64,000 bases of DNA from JAVBNH01 sp031551635 (GCA_031551635.1 JAVBNH010000005.1:124001-188000); one strand, 5' to 3'; shown: positions 8,041-17,260, numbered from the stretch's first letter. The notes: generated from the sequence alone by a model not told the origin. A program made the numbers and translations.

Positions 8041-9576
8041 GTGTTTTCAAAGGTTTACAGCGTCGGTCTTTTCGGCATGAACTCTTATATGATAGAAATT
8101 GAAACATATATAACCGGCGGAAAATTTATTTTTAATATCGTCGGTCTGCCCGACACGGCTGTGAAGGAAGCGAAGGACAGGGTCTTTGCCGCTGTCAGAA
8201 CCAGCGGTTATGACTTTCCTTTTTCGCATATTACTGTCAATATGGCGCCTGCTGACATAAGAAAAGAAGGCGCAATTTACGACCTGCCTGTCTTTATCTC
8301 CCTCCTTCTCTCCTCCGGTCAGCTCAAAAGCGAGGTAAGCGATTCGGCTTTTATCGGCGAGCTGTCACTTGAAGGGAAAACCCGCGGCGGTAATGGCGTA
8401 TTGCCAATGGTTATAGAAGCAAAGCAACAGGGTATAAAAAAGATATATATTCCCCGCGAGAATTCGGCGGAGGCTTCGGTTGTCGAGGGTATAAGCATTT
8501 TTCCTGTAGACAGCGTGCTGCAGCTTCTCTCTCATCTCGAGCAAAAGGAGTTAATCGAGCCGCTCGGAAAAGCTGAATTCAAAGATGACGACGCTTTTGT
8601 TTTCCAGCCGGATTTTTCCGATGTAAAGGGGCAATATCAAGCGAAACGCGCGCTTGAGGTAGCCGCCGCCGGAGGGCACAACTGCCTGATGATAGGTCCT
8701 CCCGGCTCCGGCAAAAGCATGCTCGCGAAAAGAATTCCGTCCATTCTGCCCGACATGACCTTTGAGGAATCCATAGACACCACAAAAGTTTATTCCATTG
8801 CCGGCGCATTGCCCTCAGGCGTTTCGCTCATACGCACCCGCCCCTTCCGCGCCCCTCATCACACAGTTTCACCCGCCGGGCTTTCCGGCGGCGGTGCGAT
8901 ACCGCACCCGGGGGAAATAACTCTGGCGAACAACGGCGTGCTCTTCCTAGATGAGCTGCCCGAGTTTGCCCGCACCTCAATGGAGGTTATGCGCCAGCCT
9001 ATAGAGGACGGTAAAATCACAATTTCCCGCGCCTCCGGCTCTGTATCCTACCCCTGCTCCATGATGCTCGTGGCGGCGATGAATCCCTGTCCCTGCGGTT
9101 ATTTTTCTCATCAGTCAAAAAAATGCACCTGCTCGCCGCTTACAGTGCAAAAATACCTCTCGAAAATTTCCGGTCCGCTGCTCGACAGGCTTGACATACA
9201 TATAGAGGTTCCTCAGGTGGATTTTGAACAGCTAAACGACAAAACCAAGGGCGAAAGCTCCGCCGAGATAAAAAAACGCGTTAATGCAGCGAGGGCACGC
9301 CAGAATGAGCGTTTTCGCGGTCTACCCTTCCATTTCAATGCCAAGATGGACTCGACGACAACTAAAAAATTCTGCTCTCTGAGCGATAACGCCGTGAAAA
9401 TTCTGAAAATGTCCTTCGAGAAGCTCGATATGTCGGCAAGAGCATATGATAAAATTCTCAAGCTGTCGCTGACAATTGCCGACCTTGAGGGCAGCGATAT
9501 TATTGACACAAAGCACGTTACTGAGGCGATTCAATACAGAAGCCTTGACAGAAAATTCTGGAATCGTAATCAGTGA
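8041..9576 (+). CDS. comM: YifB/ComM-family Mg-chelatase-like AAA+ ATPase
   Basis: ComM is a hexameric AAA+ helicase that aids branch migration during integration of foreign DNA. The 511-residue product has the family layout: N-terminal ribosomal-S5-like domain (VGLPDTAVKEAKDRVFAA), Walker A GPPGSGKS at 219-226, Walker B region VLFLDELPEF, and a C-terminal Mg-chelatase domain with the CxC cluster NPCPCGYF. The start is GTG 8041, matching the usual MFSKVYS beginning of the family; an upstream ATG at 8031 is out of frame. The ribosome site AAGTAAGGG is 11 bases upstream. Role in transformation here is inferred from family. Confidence 0.88.
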   Translation: MFSKVYSVGLFGMNSYMIEIETYITGGKFIFNIVGLPDTAVKEAKDRVFAAVRTSGYDFPFSHITVNMAPADIRKEGAIYDLPVFISLLLSSGQLKSEVSDSAFIGELSLEGKTRGGNGVLPMVIEAKQQGIKKIYIPRENSAEASVVEGISIFPVDSVLQLLSHLEQKELIEPLGKAEFKDDDAFVFQPDFSDVKGQYQAKRALEVAAAGGHNCLMIGPPGSGKSMLAKRIPSILPDMTFEESIDTTKVYSIAGALPSGVSLIRTRPFRAPHHTVSPAGLSGGGAIPHPGEITLANNGVLFLDELPEFARTSMEVMRQPIEDGKITISRASGSVSYPCSMMLVAAMNPCPCGYFSHQSKKCTCSPLTVQKYLSKISGPLLDRLDIHIEVPQVDFEQLNDKTKGESSAEIKKRVNAARARQNERFRGLPFHFNAKMDSTTTKKFCSLSDNAVKILKMSFEKLDMSARAYDKILKLSLTIADLEGSDIIDTKHVTEAIQYRSLDRKFWNRNQ

Positions 9577-9641
9577 ATGATTTTTCGGCATTAAACACTT
9601 GTTTAAAAAAAAAATTGCTTTTACTTTTTGTTTATGTATGG

Positions 9642-9647
9642 TATAAT
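9642..9647 (+). promoter_or_regulatory. Extended -10 promoter of ispE
   Basis: TGGTATAAT at 9639-9647 gives an extended -10; the matching -35 (TTTTAC, 9619-9624, 17-base spacer) is weak. Confidence 0.6.
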
Positions 9648-9679
9648 GTTGAATACAAAATAAAAAGGGAAACGGAATT

Positions 9680-10546
9680 ATGCTTATAACAAAAAAAGCA
9701 GCCGCTAAAATTAATATTCTGCTCGATATAACCTCGGTTCTTGACAACGGTTATCATGCGATTTACTCTATTATGCAGTCCGTCAGCCTGTATGATACTG
9801 TCAGTGTTGAGCACTGTAATAATTCAAAAATTGTTTTATCCTGCTCTAATCCTGCTATACCCTGCGACGAGAAAAACACCGCGCATAAAGCAGCTGGAAT
9901 GTTTTTCGAGCATTGCGGTATAAATAATTCAGGGATCAGTATACATATCGATAAAAAAATACCGGCTCAAGGCGGTCTCGCGGGCGGAAGCGCGGACGCG
10001 GCAGGGGTTCTCGCGGCGATGAACGAGCTATTTGAAACAGGTCTGAGCGCCGAAGAGCTATGCCGAATCGGCGTAAAAATAGGTGCCGATGTACCCTTTT
10101 GTCTCACCGGCGGAACAACGCTCTCCCAAAATATCGGCGATGTGCTGACCTCACTGCCGCCGCTTCCCGATTGCAATATTCTTCTTGTCAAGCCTCACAC
10201 AAATGTCTCGACTCTTGAAGCGTATCAAGCCTTTGACAAAAAGGATTGGATTCGCCACCCGAACAGGGATTATGCTCTCAAGGCTGCTGTCGAGCGCAAT
10301 TTATCAGCTTTATGCAGATATTCTTCCAATGTTTTCGAGCAGGTGATTGAAATCCCCGAAAGGGTTGAAATCAAAGCAATCATGCGCTCCTTTGATGCGA
10401 TTTACACCTTCATGACCGGCAGCGGCTCGGTTATCTGCGGAATTTTTACCGATGAGGGGAAAGCCCTCGCCTGTGAGTCGCTTCTCTCGCAAGCTTACGA
10501 TGAGGTTTTTTTAACTGTTCCCATACAAAACGGTATATCAGATTGA
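9680..10546 (+). CDS. ispE: 4-diphosphocytidyl-2-C-methyl-D-erythritol kinase
   Basis: Phosphorylates CDP-methylerythritol with ATP, the fourth step of the non-mevalonate (MEP) isoprenoid pathway. It is a GHMP kinase: AKIN near residue 10, the glycine-rich ATP loop PAQGGLAGGSADAAGV at 95-110 and the catalytic Asp in GADVPF (D138). Length 288 is normal. The ATG follows AAAGGGAAACGG. In many Clostridia ispE lies close to spoIIR, as here (87 bases apart). Confidence 0.92.
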   Translation: MLITKKAAAKINILLDITSVLDNGYHAIYSIMQSVSLYDTVSVEHCNNSKIVLSCSNPAIPCDEKNTAHKAAGMFFEHCGINNSGISIHIDKKIPAQGGLAGGSADAAGVLAAMNELFETGLSAEELCRIGVKIGADVPFCLTGGTTLSQNIGDVLTSLPPLPDCNILLVKPHTNVSTLEAYQAFDKKDWIRHPNRDYALKAAVERNLSALCRYSSNVFEQVIEIPERVEIKAIMRSFDAIYTFMTGSGSVICGIFTDEGKALACESLLSQAYDEVFLTVPIQNGISD

Positions 10547-10633
10547 CTTCTTTAATTTTTATTGAATAATTTTTCCAAAGACCGCCAATTATCTTGTTAA
10601 CAAATCTGAAACAAGAAAGGCCGGTCAAGAAAA

Positions 10634-11290
10634 ATGACTAAAAAAGAAAACATAATTGCATTTCTCCAAAAATTCCGCGCTCAGGAAATCGCCGCGATAG
10701 TCGGTGTTTTCACCTTTGCTCTCTTGAGTATATTCAGCTTTGCCGCCAAATGCGGCAATATCCGAACCGAGGTTCTGCGGCTGCATGTAATCGCCAACTC
10801 TGATACCGAAGCAGACCAGAATCTCAAGCTGCAGATTAGGGATCGCCTTCTCACCGAGGGTGCGGACATTTTTAACGGCAGTGTTACTGCTGACGAAGCC
10901 CGCGATAAAATCCTTCCCGAAAAAGAGCGTCTCGAAGCTGCTGCAACAGAGGTCGCAAGGGAAAACGGTTATGATTACGACATTAAACTAAACGTAACCG
11001 AAGAGTATTTCGATACCCGTGTCTATGAAAATTTTACACTTCCAGCAGGTAAATATAATGCCGTAAAAGTAATAATTGGCAGCGGTGAGGGTAAAAACTG
11101 GTGGTGCGTGATGTTCCCGCCGCTGTGCCTGCCCGCCGCTGAGGAAAAAGCAGAAACTGCTGAAGCCGACATAAACATGGTTTTCAGCAGCTCTGAAACC
11201 AAATTGGTCGAATCCTCGCCAAAATTCGAAATTCGTTTTAAAATAGTTGAATTATATGAAAAATTCATTGATAATATAAAAAAGGAATGA
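10634..11290 (+). CDS. spoIIR: Stage II sporulation protein R
   Basis: SpoIIR is made in the forespore under sigma-F and secreted into the intermembrane space, where it activates SpoIIGA to process pro-sigma-E. The 218-residue product has an N-terminal membrane or signal helix (residues 17-37), then the family blocks VLRLHVIANSDTEADQNLKL and LPAGKYNAVKVIIGSGEGKN followed by WWCVMFPPLC. The ribosome site AAGAAAGG lies 12 bases upstream. Its stop overlaps the ATG of the phosphodiesterase gene (ATGA), so the two are translationally coupled. Confidence 0.9.
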   Translation: MTKKENIIAFLQKFRAQEIAAIVGVFTFALLSIFSFAAKCGNIRTEVLRLHVIANSDTEADQNLKLQIRDRLLTEGADIFNGSVTADEARDKILPEKERLEAAATEVARENGYDYDIKLNVTEEYFDTRVYENFTLPAGKYNAVKVIIGSGEGKNWWCVMFPPLCLPAAEEKAETAEADINMVFSSSETKLVESSPKFEIRFKIVELYEKFIDNIKKE

Positions 11291-12054
11291 TTGTTGATAT
11301 GACAAAAATAATTGCCCATCGCGGTGCGCAGAAGGTCGCCCCACAGAACACAATCCCCGCTTTCAAAATCGCACGAGAAATGGGAGCGCACGGCTTTGAA
11401 AACGACGTCCACTTTACAGCGGACGGCTACATAGTGGTTCACCACAATTATTCGATTGAAAAAACCTCAAACGGCGAGGGTCTCATTTTGGAAATGACGC
11501 TGGAGGAGCTTCGTAAATACGATTTTGGCTCTTATTTTTCAGACAAATTCGCCGGCACAAAAATCCCGACGCTTGAGGAATTTTTTGAAGTGTCTAAAGG
11601 TCTCGAGGTCATAAATGTCGAAATAAAAACACCTCTTGATAAAAACTATAAAATTGCCGGCGCGGTAATAGATATGGCAAAAAAATACGGAGTTTTCGAT
11701 GAGCTTATCATATCTAGCTTTGACGAAAATGTACTGCTAGAGGCTCACAGCTATGACCCGGTCTGCAAAACCGGCTTCCTTTATGACCCCAAGAGCACAC
11801 GCTTTATTGACGAGGTCGAGAAGGATCCTATTGCCTATGCGAAAAAGCTTCACGCTGCAGCAATCCATCCTGTTTTTCTGATGATTGACGAGGAGCTGAT
11901 AAAGAACGCGCACGCAAACGGCATACAGGTCAACGCTTGGACGGTAAACATCGAGGATACCATTGATATGCTTATCGACATGGAAATTGACGGAATCATC
12001 ACAGATGTTCCGGACATTGCTCTGCAACGCCTTAAATTGAAAAAAGGAAATTAA
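11287..12054 (+). CDS. ugpQ: Glycerophosphodiester phosphodiesterase (GDPD family)
   Basis: Hydrolyses glycerophosphodiesters to glycerol-3-phosphate and an alcohol. The N-terminus IIAHRGAQKVAPQNTIPAF carries the HRG motif with catalytic His, and the metal ligands are seen in GFENDVHFTADG and VNVEIKT. No signal peptide, so it is cytoplasmic. Two starts are possible: ATG 11287, overlapping the spoIIR stop, or ATG 11299, 12 bases after AAGGA. Length of about 252 residues is usual. The gene symbol is by family resemblance only. Confidence 0.85.
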   Translation: MIVDMTKIIAHRGAQKVAPQNTIPAFKIAREMGAHGFENDVHFTADGYIVVHHNYSIEKTSNGEGLILEMTLEELRKYDFGSYFSDKFAGTKIPTLEEFFEVSKGLEVINVEIKTPLDKNYKIAGAVIDMAKKYGVFDELIISSFDENVLLEAHSYDPVCKTGFLYDPKSTRFIDEVEKDPIAYAKKLHAAAIHPVFLMIDEELIKNAHANGIQVNAWTVNIEDTIDMLIDMEIDGIITDVPDIALQRLKLKKGN

Positions 12055-12060
12055 TACATA

Positions 12061-14460
12061 ATGACTGCAGTTGAAAACAGACATTACAAGGCTCTCGAGC
12101 TACATAAAATACTTGAGATGCTCAGCAGCTATGCCACTTGCGCCGACGCGCGCGAGGCTGCTGTAAATATAATGCCGCAAACGAAACTTTTTGAAGCGCA
12201 GGCGCTAATAAATCAAACCGAAAACGCTTATCTTCTACTCGCGAGATACGGCAGCCCCTCCTTCGGCAGCTTAAAAAATGTTGACAATGCTCTGGCGCGG
12301 GCAGGCGCGGGCAGCGTACTGAGCATGCGTGAGCTTCTCGACATAGCCGAGGATTTGCGCGTTATCCGCTCCCTGAGCGAATGGCGGGCAAACCAATCCA
12401 CTGAAAGCGGACCGCTGGATGTTTTTTTTGGCGCGTTAATGCCGAATAAGTATCTTGAAGAGCTCATTACCTCCTCAGTTCTTAATGAAGAGGAGCTCGC
12501 GGATACGGCATCGCCGACTTTATATGATATAAGAAGAAAAATCCGGCAGCAATCCTCGAATGTCCGTGCTCAGCTTGATAAGCTGACGCGTTCCGCGACA
12601 TATCAGAAATACCTTCAGGATGCGATTATCACCCAGAGAAACGGACGCTTTGTCGTACCGGTCAAGTCGGAATACCGCAGTGAGATTCCGGGACTTGTGC
12701 ACGATACCTCCGCAAGCGGCGCGACAGTTTTTATCGAGCCCATAGGGGTTGTCGAGGCGAACAACGAAATACGTGTTTTACAGTCACATGAAAGGGACGA
12801 AATTGAGCGCATTCTTGCGAGCCTTTCGAATGAGTGCGGCATTGACTGCGAAAACATCAAGTCCGGTTATGAATGCGCCGTTGAGTTAAACCTCATTTTC
12901 GCAAAAGGTCATCTCGCGTATAAAATGAAAGCCTCGCTGCCTCTTTTGAACAGCGAAGGCATTATAGAGCTGCGCCGCGCGCGGCATCCACTTCTGAATC
13001 AGGACAAGGTCGTGCCGACTGATATATCCCTCGGCAGAGATTTTGACTCGCTTGTGATAACAGGTCCCAATACCGGCGGAAAAACCGTTTCGATAAAGAC
13101 TATAGGACTGCTGACTCTAATGGCAATGTGCGGGCTGATGATACCTGCGGCGGATGAGAGCCGCATATGCGTATTTGAACAGGTTTTCGCCGACATCGGT
13201 GATGAGCAGAGCATAGAGCAATCTCTCTCAACCTTTTCGTCTCATATGGTGAATATAATAGATATTCTGAAGCATTCGAACCCGAGAACCCTTGTGCTTA
13301 TTGATGAGCTGGGCGCTGGAACCGACCCTGTCGAGGGTGCCGCTCTTGCTATGGCAATACTCGAGCGGCTGAAAATCGACGGCTGCAAGGTCGCCGCGAC
13401 AACGCATTATTCGGAGCTTAAGGCCTATGCTCTTCAGTCAAACAGGGTTGAAAACGGCTGCTGTGAGTTTGATGTGGCTACACTCTCCCCAACCTACAGG
13501 CTGCTCATAGGCATTCCCGGGCGCTCAAATGCCTTCGCCATTACCGAAAGGCTCGGAATGGACAGCTTGCTTGTTGAACGCGCAAAGGAATTCATCTCCG
13601 GTGAAAGCATCAGATTTGAGGATGTCGTAGATTCACTCGAGCAAAGCCGCACAGATATGGAAAAGGAAAAAATACAAGCAGAGAAACTCAGGCAGGAAGC
13701 GGACAGTTATAAGCAAAAAGCCGCCGAAGCTTTCTCTAAGGCGGAAGCGCAGAGCCGCAGGGAATACGAAAACGCCGAGGGAGAAGCGAAACGTATTCTT
13801 GATAAAGCGCGACGAGAAGCAGACGCTTTAATGGCGGAGATTGAAAACCTCAGACGCGAAAAAAATAAATCAAATGACCCCGCCGAGCTTGCGAAGCGCG
13901 CCCGTGAGGAATTGAAGACACGGCTCAAGCAGCTTGACGATGCGGCAAGTCCTGTTATAAAAACCATGATTTTCGACGAAAACTATGTTCTTCCCCGCCC
14001 TCTCAAAATCGGTGACCGCGTTTTGATTGCCGACATAGCGAAGGAGGCTGAGGTCTTGTCGCTGCCGGACAGAAACAACAATCTCGAGGTGAACACTGGT
14101 TCGTTTAAAATTCGGGTGAAGCTGGATAACTTAAGGCTGATTGAGAAGGAAAAAACGAAGCCCGAAAAAAAGGTTAATCCTGTACGCACAACTGCCGAGA
14201 GCCGCGCGACAAAAGAAATCAGCACCAGATGCGACCTCAGGGGAATGAATGCCGATGAGGGCATAATGGAGCTTGAGAAATTTATCGATGAAACGCTGAT
14301 GTCGGGAATCGACGAGTTTACAGTAATCCACGGCAAGGGGACAGGCGTTTTGCGCAATGCTGTGCAAATCTTCCTCAGAAAGCACAAGCATGTAAAATCC
14401 TTCAGACTGGGTGTTTTCGGCGAGGGTGAAACCGGGGTAACCATTGTTACATTGAAGTAA
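12061..14460 (+). CDS. mutS2: MutS2 endonuclease / ribosome collision ATPase
   Basis: MutS2 proteins suppress homologous recombination and, in Bacillus, rescue collided ribosomes. Order of parts in the 799 residues: N-terminal MutS-like core and clamp, ATPase with Walker A GPNTGGKT at 335-342 and LVLIDELGAGTDPVEGAALA as Walker B/signature, a long coiled coil (about 520-620), a KOW-like segment, and a C-terminal Smr nuclease domain (CDLRGMN near 724 and HGKGTGVLR). The presence of Smr separates it from mismatch-repair MutS. It starts six bases after the phosphodiesterase stop. Confidence 0.93.
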   Translation: MTAVENRHYKALELHKILEMLSSYATCADAREAAVNIMPQTKLFEAQALINQTENAYLLLARYGSPSFGSLKNVDNALARAGAGSVLSMRELLDIAEDLRVIRSLSEWRANQSTESGPLDVFFGALMPNKYLEELITSSVLNEEELADTASPTLYDIRRKIRQQSSNVRAQLDKLTRSATYQKYLQDAIITQRNGRFVVPVKSEYRSEIPGLVHDTSASGATVFIEPIGVVEANNEIRVLQSHERDEIERILASLSNECGIDCENIKSGYECAVELNLIFAKGHLAYKMKASLPLLNSEGIIELRRARHPLLNQDKVVPTDISLGRDFDSLVITGPNTGGKTVSIKTIGLLTLMAMCGLMIPAADESRICVFEQVFADIGDEQSIEQSLSTFSSHMVNIIDILKHSNPRTLVLIDELGAGTDPVEGAALAMAILERLKIDGCKVAATTHYSELKAYALQSNRVENGCCEFDVATLSPTYRLLIGIPGRSNAFAITERLGMDSLLVERAKEFISGESIRFEDVVDSLEQSRTDMEKEKIQAEKLRQEADSYKQKAAEAFSKAEAQSRREYENAEGEAKRILDKARREADALMAEIENLRREKNKSNDPAELAKRAREELKTRLKQLDDAASPVIKTMIFDENYVLPRPLKIGDRVLIADIAKEAEVLSLPDRNNNLEVNTGSFKIRVKLDNLRLIEKEKTKPEKKVNPVRTTAESRATKEISTRCDLRGMNADEGIMELEKFIDETLMSGIDEFTVIHGKGTGVLRNAVQIFLRKHKHVKSFRLGVFGEGETGVTIVTLK

Positions 14461-14532
14461 TAATTATTTCTATTCATTGAATATACCAAAATACATGGAA
14501 AACTTTTGTGTAAAATAATAATAAAAATAGAC

Positions 14533-14561
14533 TTGTAATATTTTTTTTGTTTTGTTATAAT
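14533..14561 (+). promoter_or_regulatory. Promoter of the Thr-rich dockerin gene
   Basis: TTGTAA (14533-14538), 17-base spacer and TATAAT (14556-14561) with an upstream TG extension. Confidence 0.72.
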
Positions 14562-14605
14562 GTACGAAGGACTTTACTGGTCATTTTATAACCGAAAGGA
14601 TAGCA

Positions 14606-15214
14606 ATGCTTATGAAAAATTTAAAAAGATTCTTGCTTATCACCGCGATTCTTATTTCATTTATTTACATAATTACCCCTTCAGCTAAAGCGGTTAATTA
14701 TTGCGATGTCAATGGCGACGGTGAAATAACTGCTGTTGACGCGCGTATAACACTTCGTTTTTCCGCTGAGCTTGATGAATTGACCGCCGATCAAAAAGAG
14801 CGTGCTGATGTCAATTTTGACAAGCAGGTCACTGCTGTTGACGCGCGAATCATTCTGCGCGTTTCTGCGTCCCTTGATTCCGTTCCGGTTCCGCCCTCCA
14901 CACAGGAGGCGTCTACCTCAGCAAGCACCACAAAAACACCTACAACAAAACAGCCTACCACAAAAACTCCGACAACCAAGCAACCTACCACAAAGGCTCC
15001 GACGACTACAGGGAAGCCCGCAACCACGGCTGACCCTGCAACTACCGCAGAGCCTGTAACCACTGTAGACCCAATAACCACAGTAGAGCCCATAACCACT
15101 GTAGGGCCGATAACTACTGTAGAGCCGACGACTCTTCCCGCAACCGGTATTATTGTAGCTGCTGACAGCGCTCAGGGTGACGGAATACTTTTAGCTTCCG
15201 CTCTGTTTAACTAA
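14606..15214 (+). CDS. Secreted dockerin protein with Thr/Pro-rich tail and no catalytic domain
   Basis: A signal peptide (about residues 1-30) is followed by two dockerin-like calcium-binding repeats, DVNGDGEITAVDARITLRF and DVNFDKQVTAVDARIILRV, the second with a weaker loop. The remaining ~110 residues are TT(K/T)xPTT and TTVxPITTVEP repeats, then a short end containing LPATG. The LPATG is not followed by a typical hydrophobic stretch and basic tail, so sortase anchoring is doubtful. No enzyme or binding module is present. Type I dockerins bind cohesins; no cohesin is seen in this window. The start may be ATG 14606 or the ATG two codons later; AAAGGA is upstream. Confidence 0.75.
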   Translation: MLMKNLKRFLLITAILISFIYIITPSAKAVNYCDVNGDGEITAVDARITLRFSAELDELTADQKERADVNFDKQVTAVDARIILRVSASLDSVPVPPSTQEASTSASTTKTPTTKQPTTKTPTTKQPTTKAPTTTGKPATTADPATTAEPVTTVDPITTVEPITTVGPITTVEPTTLPATGIIVAADSAQGDGILLASALFN

Positions 15215-15227
15215 ATATCAAAGCTAT

Positions 15228-15270
15228 ATCGGCATCTACCGCCAGAAGACGGCAGATGCCGATTTTTATT
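15228..15270 (+). terminator. Terminator after the Thr-rich dockerin gene
   Basis: ATCGGCATCT at 15228 pairs with AGATGCCGAT ending 15263, extended by CCG/CGG, followed by TTTTATT. Confidence 0.82.
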
Positions 15271-15282
15271 AATTCACGTATT

Positions 15283-15358
15283 TTAGTATCTAAGTGGGCT
15301 GAAAGCACAATAAAAACAGGACTTGGGTTGTGGGCTTGGCAAGCCAAGCCCACGTTAG
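15283..15358 (+). repeat. Interspersed palindromic element A, copy 1
   Basis: Begins TTAGTATCTAAGTGGGCTG and ends with a 10-bp palindrome (GTGGGCTTGG, CAAG, CCAAGCCCAC) plus GTTAG. It sits 16 bases before the metallophosphoesterase ATG, in the sense direction. Confidence 0.8.
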
Positions 15359-15374
15359 GGAGAGGGGTATATGT

Positions 15375-16787
15375 ATGGAGATTACACCGGCAGTGAATCA
15401 AAATAATTCTCTGAGATTTCATTTGATTACCGATACACATCATTACGCAAGCTGCTTCGAGGACGATTTGTCAAAAATTCATAGGGATCAGAAATGTCTT
15501 GCAGAAACTGGAGCTATAATCGATTCCGCATTTAGACTAATATCCGATGATAGCGACTGCGAAATTCTTCTTATCGCTGGCGATGTCACAAACAACGGGG
15601 AGATGGAAAGCCACCTCGAATTTATCGAAAAGCTCAGGCAACTCAAGGAATGCGGCAAACGCATCTATCTCATTACCGCAACGCATGATTATTGTGACGA
15701 GCCTTATCCCTGCTATAAAAACTCAGAAAAACGGGGCTCGCCGACAAGGCGCGAGGAGCTTTTTGAATTGTATCGAGAGTTCGGAATGGATGAAGCGGTT
15801 TCGGTTGACCCGCTCAGCCGAAGCTACTGCGTTAAACTCGCGCCCGGCTACCGTCTTTTATGCCTTAATGACGACGGCAACGGCAGAACCTTCTGCGGCT
15901 ATTTTCCTCCAACGCTTGAGTGGATTAGTGAACAGGTTAAAGCCGCGAACGCAATGGGCGACTATATTTTTGCCATGACCCACCACCCGGTTCTCCCGCC
16001 GACACCGGTTTACCCGATGATGAGCAAGAGGGATATGCTCGGAAATTACAAGGAAACAGCCGGAGCTCTTTCGGATATGGGGCTTGAATTTATTTTTACA
16101 GGTCACACCCACATGCAGAATATTGCTCTGAAGGAAATGAGATCAGGACGCAAGTTTTATGATATAAACACCGGCTCCCTCGTCGGCTACCCTTCGGCTA
16201 TACGGAAGGTTGAGCTGAATGACTCTGCAATGGATATAACCACCCTCCAGATAAAGAGCTTTGAGTGGGATATGGAGGGAAAAACTGTTAATGAATATAC
16301 AAAAGACCGCTTTTCCTTCCTTCTGAGAAGTATTTTTGACTCAATGGCATACGATATTGATAACCTCGCAAATCTAGCAAGCGGCTTCAGCGTGGAAAAG
16401 GAAACGATTTACAAGCTACGCGTACCGATTAAAATCGGCGGGATTATCATGCAGCATTTGACATTGGGCGCAATGGGTATGCTGCTGCTTTGCCCTCACA
16501 AGGTTGACAAAACAATAAAAAAGGTCAAAATCAAAGATTTGGTCATAGAAATAATCAGCAACCTCTATTATGGCGACGAGCCGTACAACCCGAACACTAC
16601 CGTTTACAGAGCGATTGATGCTTTTACTAACCGCATTTCAAAAGCAATGAAGCCTGTTCGCGGCTCGAAAAAAATCGATAAAATTTTTAAAACAATAAAA
16701 AACGGCGTGCTCTACGATGCGCCGCCAAGCGACTGGGTTGCGCTTCTGCCAAGGCAGGCAGGAATACAAAAATTAGACTTAAGGTGA
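15375..16787 (+). CDS. Calcineurin-like metallophosphoesterase
   Basis: A two-metal phosphoesterase, probably acting on a phosphodiester or nucleotide. Motifs in order: DTHH near residue 20, GDVTNNGE, ATHD (usually GNHD, so Asn is replaced by Thr), MTHHP and GHTH. A C-terminal ~170-residue extension is unlike minimal phosphoesterases and has no recognised domain. The frame is open upstream through element A, but that stretch is the translated repeat; ATG 15375 follows GGGAGAGGGG and is the real start. No signal peptide, so probably cytoplasmic. Substrate unknown. Confidence 0.75.
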   Translation: MEITPAVNQNNSLRFHLITDTHHYASCFEDDLSKIHRDQKCLAETGAIIDSAFRLISDDSDCEILLIAGDVTNNGEMESHLEFIEKLRQLKECGKRIYLITATHDYCDEPYPCYKNSEKRGSPTRREELFELYREFGMDEAVSVDPLSRSYCVKLAPGYRLLCLNDDGNGRTFCGYFPPTLEWISEQVKAANAMGDYIFAMTHHPVLPPTPVYPMMSKRDMLGNYKETAGALSDMGLEFIFTGHTHMQNIALKEMRSGRKFYDINTGSLVGYPSAIRKVELNDSAMDITTLQIKSFEWDMEGKTVNEYTKDRFSFLLRSIFDSMAYDIDNLANLASGFSVEKETIYKLRVPIKIGGIIMQHLTLGAMGMLLLCPHKVDKTIKKVKIKDLVIEIISNLYYGDEPYNPNTTVYRAIDAFTNRISKAMKPVRGSKKIDKIFKTIKNGVLYDAPPSDWVALLPRQAGIQKLDLR

Positions 16788-16810
16788 ACGATGATTTAAT
16801 CATCGTTCAC
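16784..16810. repeat. Perfect 11-bp inverted repeat overlapping a stop codon
   Basis: GTGAACGATGA, TTTAA, TCATCGTTCAC; the TGA stop of the metallophosphoesterase lies inside the left arm. No U-run follows, so it may stabilise the 3' end rather than terminate. Confidence 0.6.
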
Positions 16811-16835
16811 AGACAGAGCCAAAATTTTTCGTTAT

Positions 16836-16859
16836 CAAAGCTTGATATATCAAGCTTTG
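16836..16859. repeat. Perfect 24-bp palindrome
   Basis: CAAAGCTTGA-TATA-TCAAGCTTTG. It is 25 bases after the preceding inverted repeat, in a 280-base gene-free stretch before the coat genes. No poly-U follows; a protein-binding site or end-protecting hairpin are both possible. Confidence 0.55.
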
Positions 16860-17071
16860 TAAAATCAATGAATATACAAAAGTGAGTAAATTTTAATTAA
16901 TCAGTGGTTACTTAAAAATTAGACGTTAGACAATTGTTTATCTTACTAGAGCAATATTATTTAATTTCCCACAATGACTATAAAAAATATTTTTATTAGA
17001 TAAAAAAAATGAATAAATCCTTTCTTTTTGTTAATGCTATGTTTAACAACAAAAGAAAGGATGATTTTTTT

Positions 17072-17260
17072 ATGGCACAATTAACGGAAAAAGAACTGAC
17101 CGCCCTTGAGGATCAGCTAAATTGCGAACAGCTGCTTGTAAAAAAATACAAGAGCTACGCCAACATGACCGCCGACCCTCAGATAAAAACAACCTGCGAA
17201 CAGCTTGCGGCAAAACACAAGACTCATTATGACACCCTGATGGGACATTTATGCTGCTAA
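17072..17260 (+). CDS. Small spore coat-type protein (CotF-related)
   Basis: 63 residues beginning MAQLTEKELTALEDQLN, with alternating helix patterns and a C-terminal KHKTHYDTLMGHLCC. This ferritin-like two-helix layout with EQLLVKKYKSYA and a late His cluster is common to CotF-related coat proteins of Clostridia. ATG 17072 follows AGAAAGGATG; an in-frame ATG at 17009 lacks a site. It is followed after 14 bases by a CotF gene. Confidence 0.65.
   Translation: MAQLTEKELTALEDQLNCEQLLVKKYKSYANMTADPQIKTTCEQLAAKHKTHYDTLMGHLCC

Noticed and set aside
7856..8107. Minus-strand 83-codon frame over the comM promoter
   Set aside because: AT-rich, no ribosome site, and it covers a clear promoter for the opposite strand.
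15330..15374. Longer N-terminus of the metallophosphoesterase
   Set aside because: These codons are the translated end of element A; GGGAGAGGGG supports ATG 15375.
16895..16915. A third partial copy of MITE B
   Set aside because: Only about 12 bases match (ATCAGTGGTTA); not enough to call.
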